DNA from: Planctomycetota bacterium
Lineage (GTDB): Bacteria > Planctomycetota > Planctomycetia > Pirellulales > Lacipirellulaceae
DNA length: 42,041 bases
Reading direction: 5' to 3'
Assembly (NCBI GenBank): GCA_003576855.1
Contig: QEVI01000004.1
Coordinates: forward strand, 1-42,041
The translations under genes were made by a program, and so were the position numbers. Positions 9,081 to 17,707 of the stretch are shown piece by piece. The first letter of the stretch is position 1. Each line of letters begins with the position of its first letter. The notes under the pieces are model-generated. The model did not search any database and was not told the DNA's origin. It saw only the letters and a list, made by a program, of their open reading frames with translations.

Positions 9081-9281
9081 CTACAACTGGCCGGTGGCTC
9101 GGAGGCGGGCTTCGAGCTCGTCGAGGTCGCCGAGCGGGAACCAGCCCATGATCGTCGTGTCGGGCAGCATGCCGTAGGCGAAGACTTGGCTCGATTCGCC
9201 GGACGCGTCGGGGATGAGTTTCACGTCCTCGGCGTTATACCAGTGCTGGATGGCCTGGCGGAGGTCGTCGGAGGGCGTCAT
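9081..9281 (-). CDS. 66-residue hypothetical protein
   Basis: ATG 9281 gives a 66-residue soluble, acidic protein (MTPSDDLRQAIQHWYNAEDV...). It has no signal peptide and no membrane helix. A start at 9356 would run through the tRNA gene and is rejected. The body has a regular strand pattern (VKLIPDASG, QVFAYGMLPDTTIMGWFPLGDL) and ends in a charged helix. I do not recognise the family. It lies 48 bases downstream of tRNA-Arg on the same strand and may be read from the same transcript. Confidence 0.6.
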   Translation of the reverse strand: MTPSDDLRQAIQHWYNAEDVKLIPDASGESSQVFAYGMLPDTTIMGWFPLGDLDELEARLRATGQL

Positions 9282-9329
9282 GGGGCGGTCTCCGAGATGC
9301 TTGCTGGACGCTAAGCCGCAAGCGGCGAG

Positions 9330-9403
9330 TACGCCCGGAGGGATTCGAACCCCCAACCCCTGGTTCCGAAGACCAGTGCTCTATCCGATTGAGCTACGGA
9401 CGC
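9330..9403 (-). tRNA. tRNA-Arg (anticodon TCG)
   Basis: The reverse strand folds as a standard 74-base cloverleaf. The acceptor arms GCGTCCG and CGGGCGT pair with two G-T wobbles, and the discriminator is A. The D arm begins TAGCTCAATCGGATAGAGC. The anticodon stem is CTGGT/ACCAG around CTTCGGA, so the anticodon is TCG and reads CGA. The T arm is GGGGG-TTCGAAT-CCCTC-like. CCA is not encoded. Confidence 0.96.
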
Positions 9404-9486
9404 ATGATTTTCCCACGCTTCAGCATACGGCTCGGCGGGGAGTGCGACAAGCAATGGCGGAAATGGCCTGGGCGGGCGGGGTTCGG

Positions 9487-9711
9487 CTAGGCGAGCAGTT
9501 CCAGCAGTTCCAGCAGCGCCATGAACACCGCCATGAAGACCAGCACCCAGGCGCCGAAGCGGACGGCGTGGTGCAGGATGGGGCGGAGGAGCTCGTGGCG
9601 CGTTGCGGCACACACCAGGCTGACGCTCACGACCAGCGGCAGCGCGTACCAGAGCATGACCGTGGCCAGGAGCGGCGCGAGCGGCAGGGCGATGGCGAGA
9701 AGGGGGAGCAT
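9487..9711 (-). CDS. small membrane protein (74 residues)
   Basis: ATG 9711 gives a 74-residue, very hydrophobic protein. There are two membrane helices, about 1-34 (LLAIALPLAPLLATVMLWYA and following) and about 50-73 (FGAWVLVFMAVFMALLELL), separated by a short basic loop CAATRHELLRP. It starts 30 bases after the stop of the gene at 9742 and is probably its operon partner. The sequence between them is a polypyrimidine run on the coding strand and offers no Shine-Dalgarno site, so the start is less sure. Function unknown. Confidence 0.65.
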   Translation of the reverse strand: MLPLLAIALPLAPLLATVMLWYALPLVVSVSLVCAATRHELLRPILHHAVRFGAWVLVFMAVFMALLELLELLA

Positions 9712-9741
9712 GAAGGCGAAGGGGGAAGGGGGAAATATTGG

Positions 9742-10341
9742 CTAGGGTTTCTCGGCGGAGGGCTCGTCCTTGTTGTCTTTTTTCCTGTGCGGCGTGAGAA
9801 CGAGCGGGCCGCCGTAAGCGTCGCAGATCACCAGAATGTTCAGCAGGCCGGCGATGACGGTGTAGACGGTGCCAATCTCGTAGCGGGGGTGCATCTGGAC
9901 CGTCCACTTGGCCAGTTCGTTGGGTTGCATGGTTTCGTTGCCGAAGGAGTCGACCAAGGGCTGCGGCGATTGCTTGGGCGGGGCCATGAAGCGGCCGAAG
10001 ATCGGGTGGGACTGGCCTTCGTCGTTACCCTTTTGCAGCAGGGCCGGCAGGACGGGGACGCCGAGCCCCAACTGGCAGTAGTACTGCCATCGCCAGGGCT
10101 CGTCGCCGGGACTGGAGGCGTAGACGACTTTACCGCCGCCGATCCACATGCCGAAGGCGAACGTGCCGAACACGCAAATGAAGAAGAGGAGGCCCTTGCC
10201 GGTGCGGCCCTGGTAGATGTGCCCCAGTCCGGGGAGGACCCAGGCCAACAGCGCGGCGATCCAGGGTTCCTTCAACTCGATTTCGAGCGGCTCGTCGTAC
10301 TGGGGGCTGCTATACCCGGCGGGAAGAACGGCTTTGGCCAT
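9742..10341 (-). CDS. membrane protein of the planctomycete DUF6677 type (tentative)
   Basis: The protein has 199 residues from ATG 10341. Residues about 25-70 hold two hydrophobic helices around WVLPGLGHIYQGRTGKGLLFF, a pattern shared with TM2-like proteins. A soluble middle (75-150) follows, then a C-terminal helix (GTVYTVIAGLLNILVICDAYGG) and a Lys/Asp-rich tail. From memory, planctomycete genomes annotate this type as DUF6677; I cannot check that. No purine-rich ribosome site is visible before the start. It probably shares an operon with the 74-residue membrane protein downstream. Confidence 0.8.
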   Translation of the reverse strand: MAKAVLPAGYSSPQYDEPLEIELKEPWIAALLAWVLPGLGHIYQGRTGKGLLFFICVFGTFAFGMWIGGGKVVYASSPGDEPWRWQYYCQLGLGVPVLPALLQKGNDEGQSHPIFGRFMAPPKQSPQPLVDSFGNETMQPNELAKWTVQMHPRYEIGTVYTVIAGLLNILVICDAYGGPLVLTPHRKKDNKDEPSAEKP

Positions 10342-10607
10342 GGGAGGTTTCGTGCGGGCGAAAGTGGGCGGCGATAGCCGGCGATGGTTACCGTGGCGGT
10401 GCTGCCATTTTAGGCCGAGGACCGGCGGGGACCCAGGGCATAGTTTTTCGAGGCGGGTGGGGGGAAGGTCGGGGTGCGGCCGACGAGCGGGCCGGCTAAA
10501 TATCGAAGCCGACAGGACTGCTGTGACGCAGCGGTGGCAAAAAGCACCGCGACCCCGTTTGCTTAGTTCGCCGCCCGTGGCGGCATCTTGGGAGGGCCGT
10601 GGCGGCT

Positions 10608-11753
10608 TTACGGCGTGATTGGCGCCAGGCGCTCGGCGGCGTTTTGTTTTTCCGCGTAGACGGCGAGGCGCACCGGGGGCTTTTCCGCGGGGGTATTTGC
10701 GGCGGCTGGAACGGCCGCCGGGGCTTGCTCGTCGCTGGACGGCTGGGCGGCGGCTAGTTGGACGTTCGCCGGGCGATCCTTCGCCGCGATGGCCGCGCTG
10801 CGAATCACCTCGGCGATGGCGGAGCTGACGGCCTGGCGGCTGGCGGCGCTTGCGCGGACGTCGCCTTCCAGTTCGATGTGTACGAACGCCCCGCCGAGGC
10901 TCCGCGAGAGGCGGCCTTGCTCGTTTTTGGCCGCGGCGAGCGAGGTGAAGGCGAGCCCGGGCACGTCGCCGTTGACCTCGCGGTTCTCGCTCGCCTCGGC
11001 CGGCAAGCGATTGAACGCGTAGGCGGCCAGGCCCCGCTGTTCGAGCGTGGCATCGAGCGTCGCGATTTCGGGCGCGATCGCGCCGTCGCCGGTCGAGGCG
11101 ACGACCTGTGTCCCCTGCGGGAAGGGATGATTAGCGCTGAGGAAGCCGTGGATCTGCCAGGCCGTCACTTGGGCGAGCGGGCCGATCCAGGCCGCGTGAA
11201 CCTGGTGGAAGATGCTATCGACGAGGTCGGGCACGTCGGCCTTGTCGCGATGGGTCCCGGCGAGGAGGAAGCCCTTGGCCTGGCACTCGGCGAAGACGCG
11301 GCCGCCGATTTCGGGCGTGTGGACGTCGGCCATGGGGTGAGGGACTTCGACGAGGGCGTCGACCTGGCTGGCGGGGTTGATGATGTACGAGCCCCAGCCG
11401 CGGATGGTCTTCACCACGTCGAGGTCTTCGCGGAGGACGTAGTAGTCGCGCTTGGTCTCGGCGTCGGTGAACTTCACCAGTTCGTAGTCGAACTGCTGCG
11501 CCTTGCGGGCGGCGACTGCTACATCGCCCCAGGCCATGGCGGCGGCGACGTGGCGGAAGGCGTGGAGCACCGGCGCGGGATCGACGTAGGGGCGTGCGTC
11601 GCGCGACGGCTCGCCGAGGACGTACTGCCGGCTGGCGAGCTGGGCGATGAGCTCGGCGAGCCGGCCGGTCTGGCGTTCGATGGCATGCGCTGGCGCCGAG
11701 GCCGCCGCGGCGAGGAGCAGGACAACGAGCGAACGTGCCAATGGCTTGGTCAT
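10608..11753 (-). CDS. secreted protein of unknown function
   Basis: The protein has 381 residues from ATG 11753, which begins MTKPLARSLVVLLLAAAASA: a clear signal peptide with cleavage after AHA at about residue 24. A longer frame back to 11870 only translates GGAATGCGGA repeats and is rejected. The mature part is alpha/beta with motifs VVKTIRGWGSYIINPA, VEVPHPMADVHTPEIG and FVHIELEGDVRAS. I recognise no catalytic signature. HPMADVH and several later His/Asp/Glu could bind metal, but that is a guess. A Pro/Ala-rich tail (345-365) resembles a linker. The gene is divergent from gyrA. Confidence 0.8.
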   Translation of the reverse strand: MTKPLARSLVVLLLAAAASAPAHAIERQTGRLAELIAQLASRQYVLGEPSRDARPYVDPAPVLHAFRHVAAAMAWGDVAVAARKAQQFDYELVKFTDAETKRDYYVLREDLDVVKTIRGWGSYIINPASQVDALVEVPHPMADVHTPEIGGRVFAECQAKGFLLAGTHRDKADVPDLVDSIFHQVHAAWIGPLAQVTAWQIHGFLSANHPFPQGTQVVASTGDGAIAPEIATLDATLEQRGLAAYAFNRLPAEASENREVNGDVPGLAFTSLAAAKNEQGRLSRSLGGAFVHIELEGDVRASAASRQAVSSAIAEVIRSAAIAAKDRPANVQLAAAQPSSDEQAPAAVPAAANTPAEKPPVRLAVYAEKQNAAERLAPITP

Positions 11754-12207
11754 TGGGGCGCCCTCTTCTTCCTTGAATTGGGAGGCGCGACAGCGGCCAG
11801 GCTTCGTGCGTGGGGGGTGCTGCCGGGATGTGGGGAATGCGGAGTGCGGAATGCGGAATGAACTGATCACGGATCACGGATCGCCGATCACCCTTCTACA
11901 GCGGCGTGATTATCGAGATGAGCCTTCGACGGACAATAGTAATTGCGGCGCGTGCTAGCACAACAGAAATCGCACGGCGCGGCGCAAAGTGCGCGTATGA
12001 AGACGCATGGGGTGGGGCGCGTGGGGGCGGGTCGCGGGGGCCGCTCCGGCGGCTCGTTGAGCCGCGGCTAAAGAGGGGCGTTGAGCCGCGGCTGATGGGG
12101 GGTGGGGAATGTCGTTGGGGGGCGGATTTGCTAGAATGGGGGGTCTTTGGCGGCCTGGTTGAGGCCCGGTTGGGGGGCCGCATTTCGCACCTTGGAAGGA
12201 TGGTAGC
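11754..12207. other. divergent intergenic region with short repeats, upstream of gyrA
   Basis: No gene is seen. At 11833-11860 lie three degenerate copies of GGAATGCGGA, the same unit that forms an inverted repeat inside uvrA at 36932-37020. They are followed by TGATCACGGATCACGGATCG. A hairpin CGGCTC-GTT-GAGCCG is at 12050-12064, and the phrase GTTGAGCCGCGGCT occurs twice (about 12056-12069 and 12080-12093). Promoters for both flanking genes must lie here, but I cannot place them. Confidence 0.6.
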
Positions 12208-14979
12208 GTGTCGACCGATACACCTGGCGGAAACGGCCCTGGCAAGGAAAACGGCTTCGATGAGCAGGAGCAGGCGATTGCCGCGCGGCTGATTGATTTG
12301 CCGATCGAGGACGAGCTGAAGGAGAGCTACCTGACGTACGCGATGAGCGTGATCGTCAGCCGGGCGCTGCCTGACGTACGGGACGGGTTGAAGCCGTCGC
12401 AGCGGCGGATTCTAGTCGCGATGAACGACCTGAACCTCACGCCGGGGGCGGCGCGGGTGAAGTGCGCGAAGATCTCCGGCGATACCAGCGGCAATTATCA
12501 TCCCCACGGCGAGTCGGTCATTTATCCGACGCTGGTGCGCATGGCCCAGGAGTGGAACATGCGCCACGTGCTGATCGACAAGCAGGGGAATTTCGGGTCG
12601 ATCGCCGGGTTGCCGCCGGCGGCCATGCGGTACACCGAAGCGCGGATGTCGCCGTTCGCGGCGCTGATGCTCGAGGACCTGAAGCTCGACACGGTCGATT
12701 TCGTGCCGACGTACGACGAGCGGCACCTGGAGCCGACGGTGTTGCCGTCGAAGTTCCCCAATCTTTTGGTGAACGGCTCGGGCGGCATTGCGGTGGGCAT
12801 GGCCACGAGCATTCCGCCGCACAACCTGGCGGAGGTGTGCCAGGGTCTCATTGCGCTGATCGACGACCCGGCGGTGACGATCGGCGAGTTGTTGGAGCAC
12901 ATTCCAGGGCCGGACTTCCCCACCGGCGGGGTCATCGCCGGCCGCACGGGCATCCGCCGCGGGTACATGACCGGCCGCAGCACGGTCGTCGTCCGGGCCC
13001 GCACGTCGATTGACGACAGCGGGAAGCGCTCGCGGATCCTGGTTCACGAGATTCCCTATCAGCAGACGCGCGACCAGGTCGTCCAAAAAATCGCCGCCCT
13101 GGCCAACGACGGCAAGATTCCCGGCATCAGCGAAGTCCGCGATGAAAGCGACCTCAACGAGCCGGTCCGTTTGGTAATCGAGCTGAAGCGCGACGCCGAT
13201 CCGGACGTGGTGCTCAACCAGCTTTACAAGTTCTCGCCGCTGCAGGACACGTTCTCGATCATTCTGCTGGCGCTCGTCGACGGCAAGCCGCGGATTCTCA
13301 CGCTCAAGGAGATGCTCGAGGAGTTCCTGCGGCATCGGGTGACGGTCATTCGCCGGCGGACGCAGTTCCTACTGGCGCGGGCGCGGAAGCGGAAGCACAC
13401 CGTGCAGGGCCTGCTCTTGGCCCATGCGAACATCGACGAGGTGATTCGCGTGATCCGCTCGTCGAAGACGCAGCCCGAGGCGAAAGAGCGGCTGATGCAG
13501 ATCAAGACGCCCGCGGCGATGCTGCGGCGGGCGCTGGGTGACGAAGGGTTCGGGCAGTTCCAGCAAGAGCGGGGCGTGCTGGAGGAGTACACGCTGACGG
13601 CGGTGCAGGCCGACGCGATCCTGCGGATGACGCTCGGGCAGCTTGTGAACCTGGAGCAGGAGAAGCTGGCGGACGAGCACAACCAGTTGCTCGCGGAGAT
13701 TGCCGATTTGATGGGGATTCTCGCGGACCAGGCGCGGATCTATGCGATCATCCGCGAGGACTGCGAGACGCTCATCAAGCGGCATGGCGACGCGCGGCGA
13801 ACGGAGATCAGCGACGAGGAAGCGGGCGAAGTCGACCTCGAAGACCTCATCGAAGAGGAAACGATGGTCGTTTCGATCAGCCACCAGGGGTACATCAAGC
13901 GAACGCCGGCGAGCACCTATCGCGCGCAGCGCCGCGGCGGCAAGGGGATCCGCGGCGCGCAGGCGGACGAGGACGATCCGGTCGAGCACCTGTTCGTCAC
14001 CAGCACGCACGATTACCTGCTGTTTTTTACGAACCTGGGCAAGGTGTATTGGCAGAAGGTGTACAACCTGCCGGCCCTGTCGCGCGACAGCAAAGGCCGC
14101 GCGGTGGTGAACCTCTTGAACCTGGCCGAGGGGGAGCGGATCGCCGACTGCAAGGCGGTGCGGGACTTCGATGCGCCGGACCACTATTTGATGATGGCCA
14201 CCCGCAAGGGGCTGGTGAAGAAGACCGAACTGAAGGCGTACAGCCGGCCGATGAAGACGGGGATCATCGCCATCAAGCTGAAGGAGGGGGACGAGCTGGT
14301 CGACGTGGCGATTGTGAAGGCCGGCGACGAGGTCGTGCTGGCGACGGCGAACGGGATGGCGATCCGCTTCAGCGAAGCCGACGCCCGGCCGATGGGTCGC
14401 AACGCCAGCGGCGTGAAGGGGGTTAAGCTCTCGAAGGACGATGCGCTGGTAGGCATGGTCGTGGCCGACTCCAGCGCGACGCTGCTGACGGCCTGTCAGA
14501 ACGGCTACGGGAAACGGACGCCCTTCGGCCCCAACGCGGCGCCAGGCGAGGTGCAGCCGCTGGGCGAGGAGGGGGGCGACGAGGCGGCTGGCGACGGTGA
14601 ACCAGCCTCCAGTCTCCCGTCTCCCGTCTCCAGCTTTCAGCCTCCCGTCTCCGACGACGACGAAGGCGAGTCGGCCAGCGGCTTCCGCTACCGCACGCAG
14701 AACCGCGGCGGCAAGGGTCTGCGGGACATCAAGACGACGGAGCGCAACGGCCCGGTGGTGAGCATCGCGCGGGTGGACGACGACGACGAGCTCTTGATGA
14801 TGACCTCCCGCGGGAAGATCCAGCGGATTCGCGCCGCGGAGGTGAGCGTCATCGGCCGCAACACGCAGGGCGTGAAGATCATGTCGCTTGATGAAGGCGA
14901 CACGCTGGCGGCGGTGGTGTACGTGCCGAAGGACGAGAGCGGGGCCGAGGAGATGGAGACGCCGGTGGAGGCGGAGTGA
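12208..14979 (+). CDS. gyrA: DNA gyrase subunit A
   Basis: The protein has 923 residues from GTG 12208, preceded by GGAAGGA. It is the breakage-reunion subunit of gyrase (A2B2), which introduces negative supercoils. The catalytic Tyr is 142 (AAMRYTEAR). The quinolone-binding segment NYHPHGES (97-103) keeps Ser103 (E. coli Ser83), but the equivalent of E. coli Asp87 is Pro107. The GyrA box QRRGGKG is at 574-580, which favours gyrase over topoisomerase IV; a degenerate second copy (QNRGGKG) starts at 831. The C-terminal propeller carries an insert of about 50 residues (nt 14533-14682) that is acidic and Ser/Pro-rich. The tail is acidic ([10 protein letters not shown]). gyrB is not in the window. 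Confidence 0.97.
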   Translation: MSTDTPGGNGPGKENGFDEQEQAIAARLIDLPIEDELKESYLTYAMSVIVSRALPDVRDGLKPSQRRILVAMNDLNLTPGAARVKCAKISGDTSGNYHPHGESVIYPTLVRMAQEWNMRHVLIDKQGNFGSIAGLPPAAMRYTEARMSPFAALMLEDLKLDTVDFVPTYDERHLEPTVLPSKFPNLLVNGSGGIAVGMATSIPPHNLAEVCQGLIALIDDPAVTIGELLEHIPGPDFPTGGVIAGRTGIRRGYMTGRSTVVVRARTSIDDSGKRSRILVHEIPYQQTRDQVVQKIAALANDGKIPGISEVRDESDLNEPVRLVIELKRDADPDVVLNQLYKFSPLQDTFSIILLALVDGKPRILTLKEMLEEFLRHRVTVIRRRTQFLLARARKRKHTVQGLLLAHANIDEVIRVIRSSKTQPEAKERLMQIKTPAAMLRRALGDEGFGQFQQERGVLEEYTLTAVQADAILRMTLGQLVNLEQEKLADEHNQLLAEIADLMGILADQARIYAIIREDCETLIKRHGDARRTEISDEEAGEVDLEDLIEEETMVVSISHQGYIKRTPASTYRAQRRGGKGIRGAQADEDDPVEHLFVTSTHDYLLFFTNLGKVYWQKVYNLPALSRDSKGRAVVNLLNLAEGERIADCKAVRDFDAPDHYLMMATRKGLVKKTELKAYSRPMKTGIIAIKLKEGDELVDVAIVKAGDEVVLATANGMAIRFSEADARPMGRNASGVKGVKLSKDDALVGMVVADSSATLLTACQNGYGKRTPFGPNAAPGEVQPLGEEGGDEAAGDGEPASSLPSPVSSFQPPVSDDDEGESASGFRYRTQNRGGKGLRDIKTTERNGPVVSIARVDDDDELLMMTSRGKIQRIRAAEVSVIGRNTQGVKIMSLDEGDTLAAVVYVPKDESGAEEMETPVEAE
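14533..14682 (+). repeat. low-complexity in-frame insert in gyrA
   Basis: Within the GyrA propeller, about 50 codons interrupt a blade between [10 protein letters not shown] and [10 protein letters not shown]. The middle part (about 14608-14652) is made of imperfect CTCCCGTCTCC repeats and codes for [15 protein letters not shown]. The frame stays open and the conserved blade sequence resumes after it. Confidence 0.75.
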
Positions 14980-14997
14980 GCGAAGCGGCTTTGGCGG

Positions 14998-15043
14998 GCG
15001 CGGTCGGCGCGGAGTATGATTGAGCGGTAGCCGCCGACCGCGC
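14998..15043. terminator. perfect 12-bp inverted repeat between gyrA and the toxin-antitoxin pair
   Basis: Arms GCGCGGTCGGCG (14998-15009) and CGCCGACCGCGC (15032-15043) flank a 22-base loop. It begins 19 bases after the gyrA stop and ends about 40 bases before the antitoxin start. It has no T-tract, so a classical intrinsic terminator is unlikely. It could be a hairpin at the 3' end of the gyrA message or an operator for the antitoxin. Confidence 0.45.
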
Positions 15044-15084
15044 GAGGCGACGGTGGATCGTTGAACCAGTGGGTAGGTTTTGTC

Positions 15085-15315
15085 ATGTCGATAGAATGGC
15101 CTGAAGATATCTCCGCCTCTTTGGAGAACTTCATCTCCTACAGCGGATACGCCAGTGAAGTCGAGGTAATGCGCGACGCACTGGCTGCGTTGCAGCGCGA
15201 GCGAGACCTGGCTTCCCTCCAAGAGGGCATCGCGGATGCGGAGGCGGGTCGGATTCGGCCTTGGAAGGAAGTCAAAGCGGAGCTTCGCGCCAAGTATGGC
15301 CACGAGCGCCGCTGA
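15085..15315 (+). CDS. ParD-like antitoxin
   Basis: ATG 15085 gives 76 residues; a TTG at 15061 would add eight. The protein begins MSIEWPEDISASLENFISYS, then SEVEVMRDALAALQRERD, the helix pattern of the ribbon-helix-helix antitoxins of the ParD/CopG type. The C-terminal part (LQEGIADAEAGRIRPWKEVK) resembles the toxin-binding tail of ParD proteins. Its TGA overlaps the ATG of the toxin gene by one base (TGATG), a typical toxin-antitoxin arrangement that couples translation. Antitoxins of this class bind their own promoter; the inverted repeat at 14998-15043 is a candidate site. Confidence 0.82.
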   Translation: MSIEWPEDISASLENFISYSGYASEVEVMRDALAALQRERDLASLQEGIADAEAGRIRPWKEVKAELRAKYGHERR

Positions 15316-15638
15316 TGTCAGTGCCTGTCTACTTAACCGATCGTGCCTTTCAAGACGTGGATGGCGCCTGCGACTGGTGGGCTCGCCATCGCTCCGCGGA
15401 ACAAGCGTGGCGCTGGCGTGAGGCGTGCGTAAAGGCGATCGATTCTTTGCCGGGGTTGGCCGCTACTTGCCCGGTCGTTTCAGAACGCGATGAACTGGGC
15501 ATAGAATTACGTCAACTGGCGTTCGGCCTGGGTCGTCGGCCTTCTCACCGGGTCGTATTCGAGATTCGGCCGGACATCATCCTGGTGATGCGCGTGCAGC
15601 ATTTGGCGCAGCGCGAGTTGTCAATCGACGACTTCTAA
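15315..15638 (+). CDS. ParE/RelE-family toxin
   Basis: ATG 15315 overlaps the antitoxin stop and gives 107 residues. The pattern fits the RelE/ParE superfamily: N-terminal strand VPVYLTDRAFQDVDGACDWWARH, then a helix with EQAWRWREACVKAIDSLPGLAATCP, strands around LRQLAFGLGRRPSHRVVFEIRP and the C-terminal strand IILVMRVQHLAQREL. ParE toxins poison gyrase, and this pair sits directly after gyrA; whether gyrase is the target cannot be read from sequence. RelE-type mRNA cleavage is the alternative. Its stop overlaps the stop of the convergent small gene. Confidence 0.85.
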   Translation: MSVPVYLTDRAFQDVDGACDWWARHRSAEQAWRWREACVKAIDSLPGLAATCPVVSERDELGIELRQLAFGLGRRPSHRVVFEIRPDIILVMRVQHLAQRELSIDDF

Positions 15639-15817
15639 CGTTTGGGGGCGAGTTGCTCCAATCGCTGCTCGATTTGGCCCACCATGCGCCGGTTGCTTTG
15701 TATAAGTCGCTCGAACTGCGCGACTCGCGTGCGGAGGGCGGCGCGGGGATCGGCGGCGGGTTGCGGGCGGCGTTTGGGCGCCGGCGGGGCGAGTGTGATT
15801 TCGTGGATGCCGGCCAT
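15635..15817 (-). CDS. small basic coiled-coil protein (60 residues)
   Basis: ATG 15817 follows a good ribosome site (AGGAAGAACC) and gives 60 residues. The N-terminal third is Pro-rich (MAGIHEITLAPPAPKRRPQP). Residues about 22-58 form one helix with a heptad-like pattern (LRTRVAQFERLIQSNRRMVGQIEQRLEQL). No family is recognised. The gene converges on the toxin and the two stop codons overlap. The strong ribosome site is the main support that it is real. Confidence 0.55.
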   Translation of the reverse strand: MAGIHEITLAPPAPKRRPQPAADPRAALRTRVAQFERLIQSNRRMVGQIEQRLEQLAPKR

Positions 15818-16149
15818 GGTTCTTCCTGGAACGGGTGGGAGTTGAATTGAGTGCCCGCGAATCATGCGCATGGACGCGAATAGAGCGGACGGGAACGAGC
15901 ACGGAGGCACGGAGAGCACGGAGAAGTAAGACCTAAGGACCGCTGCTGAACGCTGATAGAGATTAGCGTTTATCAGCGGTTGCTCTTTTCATTCTTGCTT
16001 TTCTTCATGCATCTTCGTGCCGTTGTGCCTTCTGGTTTCTCGTTCGCGTCGTTTCGCGTTTTTCGCGGGCAATGATGAATTGCATTCAACCGCATTCCGG
16101 CGATGCCATCGCCGGCTTTATGTTGGGGCCGGCGATGCCATCGCCGGCT
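15818..16149. repeat. gene-free region with a long inverted-repeat element and palindromes
   Basis: An imperfect hairpin spans 15939-15980 (arms ACCGCTG... and ...CAGCGGT) and is followed by TTGCTCTTTTC. Outside it lie GAGCACGGAGGCACGGAG (about 15897-15914) and its rough complement TTCGTGCCGTTGTGCCTTC (about 16013-16031), so the element looks nested. At 16098-16114 and 16130-16146 the palindrome CGGCGATGCCATCGCCG occurs twice with a 32-base period; the second copy ends just before the larC stop. These may act as bidirectional termination hairpins. Confidence 0.6.
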
Positions 16150-17322
16150 TTATTTCGTGCCGTGGGCCTGGCGGGCGAGGGATTGGATGGTTTCCAGCGG
16201 GACGTTGTTGGCCGCGGCGAGTTGGGCGCAGGCGTCGTACTCGGGCGAAAATCGCTCGCTGCCGTCGGGGAGCGTGGCGACGACGCCGGCGACGGGGCCG
16301 TGCGGCGTCTGCACGGTGACCGAGCGCCGCGGCAGCGTCATCCGCTGGATCACCGAGCGGCGGAGGCCGAGCGTCGTCGTCTCGCGGAAGATGACCGCGG
16401 CGATTCGGTCAGCGTCTTGCGGGCGGCACTGCACGGCCAGCAGCACGCCGGGCCGGTTCTTTTTCATGGAGATTGCGGCCATCGACACGTCCAGCGCGCC
16501 GGCTTGCCACAGACGGTCTACGCAATAGCCGATCGACTCGCCGGTGGCGTCGTCGAGGTTCGTTTCCAGCAGCGTCACCGTGTCGCTGTGGGCGCCGGTA
16601 GCCGGCTCGGCCGTTTCGCCGACGACGAGCCGCAGGATGTTCGGATGCTTGAGGTCCTTCTGGCCAGCGCCGTAGCCGATCCGCTCGATCGTCATGGCCG
16701 GCAGCGGGCCGAACCGCTCGGCAAGCGCGCCGACGATGGCGGCGCCGGTGGGGGTGGTCAGCTCGCCTTCGCATTCAAACGACGCGAGCGGAACGCCGGT
16801 GAGCAGCTCGGCGGTGGCTGGCGCGGGGATCGAACAGCGGCCGTGGGCGATTTGGACGAAGCCGCTGCCGGTCGGGATCGGCGAGCACTCGATCCGCTGG
16901 ACGCCCAGCAGGTCCCAGGCGATGGCCGAGCCGACGACGTCGGCGATTGAGTCGACGGCGCCGACTTCGTGGAAATGGACTTTTTCGATGGTCGTGCCGT
17001 GTACTTTGGCTTCGGCTTCGGCCAACTTGCGAAAGATGCGGCGGGCCAACTCCCGCTGCCGCTCGGTGAGCGTACTGCCGGCGATCAGCGCCTCGATGTG
17101 GTGGAGATGGCGATGCTTGTGCTCGGGCTCGTGCTCGACGGTGAGCTGGGTGGCGCGAAAGCCAGCCTTTTTGACCTCGTCGACCCGCAGGCGGCAGGCA
17201 GGCAGGCCGAGCGAGTCGATGCCGGCCTGCACGGCGGCCAGTTCGACGCCGGCGTCGATGAGAGCGCCGAGGGTCATGTCGCCGCTGATTCCGCTGGCAC
17301 AGTCGAGATAAGCGATGCGCAT
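16150..17322 (-). CDS. larC: nickel-pincer cofactor biosynthesis protein LarC
   Basis: The protein has 390 residues from ATG 17322 (AAAGGTGC upstream); the longer frame to 17385 lacks homology. It opens with MRIAYLDCASGISGDM, the signature of the LarC/DUF111 family, and continues with VHFHEVGAVDSIADVVG and LETNLDDATGE. LarC inserts nickel into the pyridinium-bisthiocarboxylate nucleotide to complete the cofactor of lactate racemase-type enzymes. Its length is typical of full-length LarC; I see no frameshift between the two halves that some bacteria read with a programmed shift. larA, larB and larE are not in the window, so it stands alone. Confidence 0.93.
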   Translation of the reverse strand: MRIAYLDCASGISGDMTLGALIDAGVELAAVQAGIDSLGLPACRLRVDEVKKAGFRATQLTVEHEPEHKHRHLHHIEALIAGSTLTERQRELARRIFRKLAEAEAKVHGTTIEKVHFHEVGAVDSIADVVGSAIAWDLLGVQRIECSPIPTGSGFVQIAHGRCSIPAPATAELLTGVPLASFECEGELTTPTGAAIVGALAERFGPLPAMTIERIGYGAGQKDLKHPNILRLVVGETAEPATGAHSDTVTLLETNLDDATGESIGYCVDRLWQAGALDVSMAAISMKKNRPGVLLAVQCRPQDADRIAAVIFRETTTLGLRRSVIQRMTLPRRSVTVQTPHGPVAGVVATLPDGSERFSPEYDACAQLAAANNVPLETIQSLARQAHGTK

Positions 17323-17707
17323 CGAGCACCTTTCGGCGGCAGCCGCCAGCGGTGCTGGCGCCTGGAGGCGCGCACCGGCGGACAAGGAATGTATCGGTCA
17401 TGGGGCCAGGGCGTCATTTTAGGAAACGGGCGGGCCGCCGCAAATTAGCTGGGTCAATCCGACTGGCGCGCGGCGCGTGCCCGCGTTGTGGCCGCGTTTC
17501 TCCGAAACGCGGACGGGCTTGGAGGGGTTAGCTTCGGGCGATGGATCGCTGGTTCCGGGGCTAAGTCAAACGGGAAATGCGAGCGTCGGAGACGTTCGCC
17601 CACGGTGTGCTAGGCAGCCGGTTGATGGGTGCGCTATTATGGGCGGGAATGGGGGGCCCCTGGGCGAGGCCAGGCGCTAAATAGGGGGCGGCGAATTGGG
17701 GGGGATG
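17323..17707. other. divergent intergenic region with one TCC-loop hairpin
   Basis: No gene is supported here. A perfect hairpin lies at 17492-17512 (arms CCGCGTTTC and GAAACGCGG, loop TCC). It has the same loop as the hairpins at 1431-1451 and 34533-34555 but a different stem. Promoters for larC and the MazG-like gene must lie here; I cannot place them. Confidence 0.6.

Noticed and set aside
9311..9907. 198-codon minus-strand frame through the tRNA
   Set aside because: It crosses tRNA-Arg and overlaps two better membrane protein genes in another frame.
13369..15303. 644-codon minus-strand frame
   Set aside because: It is antisense to gyrA and its protein is His/Arg/Leu-rich without domains.
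16150..17322. Programmed frameshift in larC
   Set aside because: Both LarC halves lie in one continuous frame, so no shift is needed.
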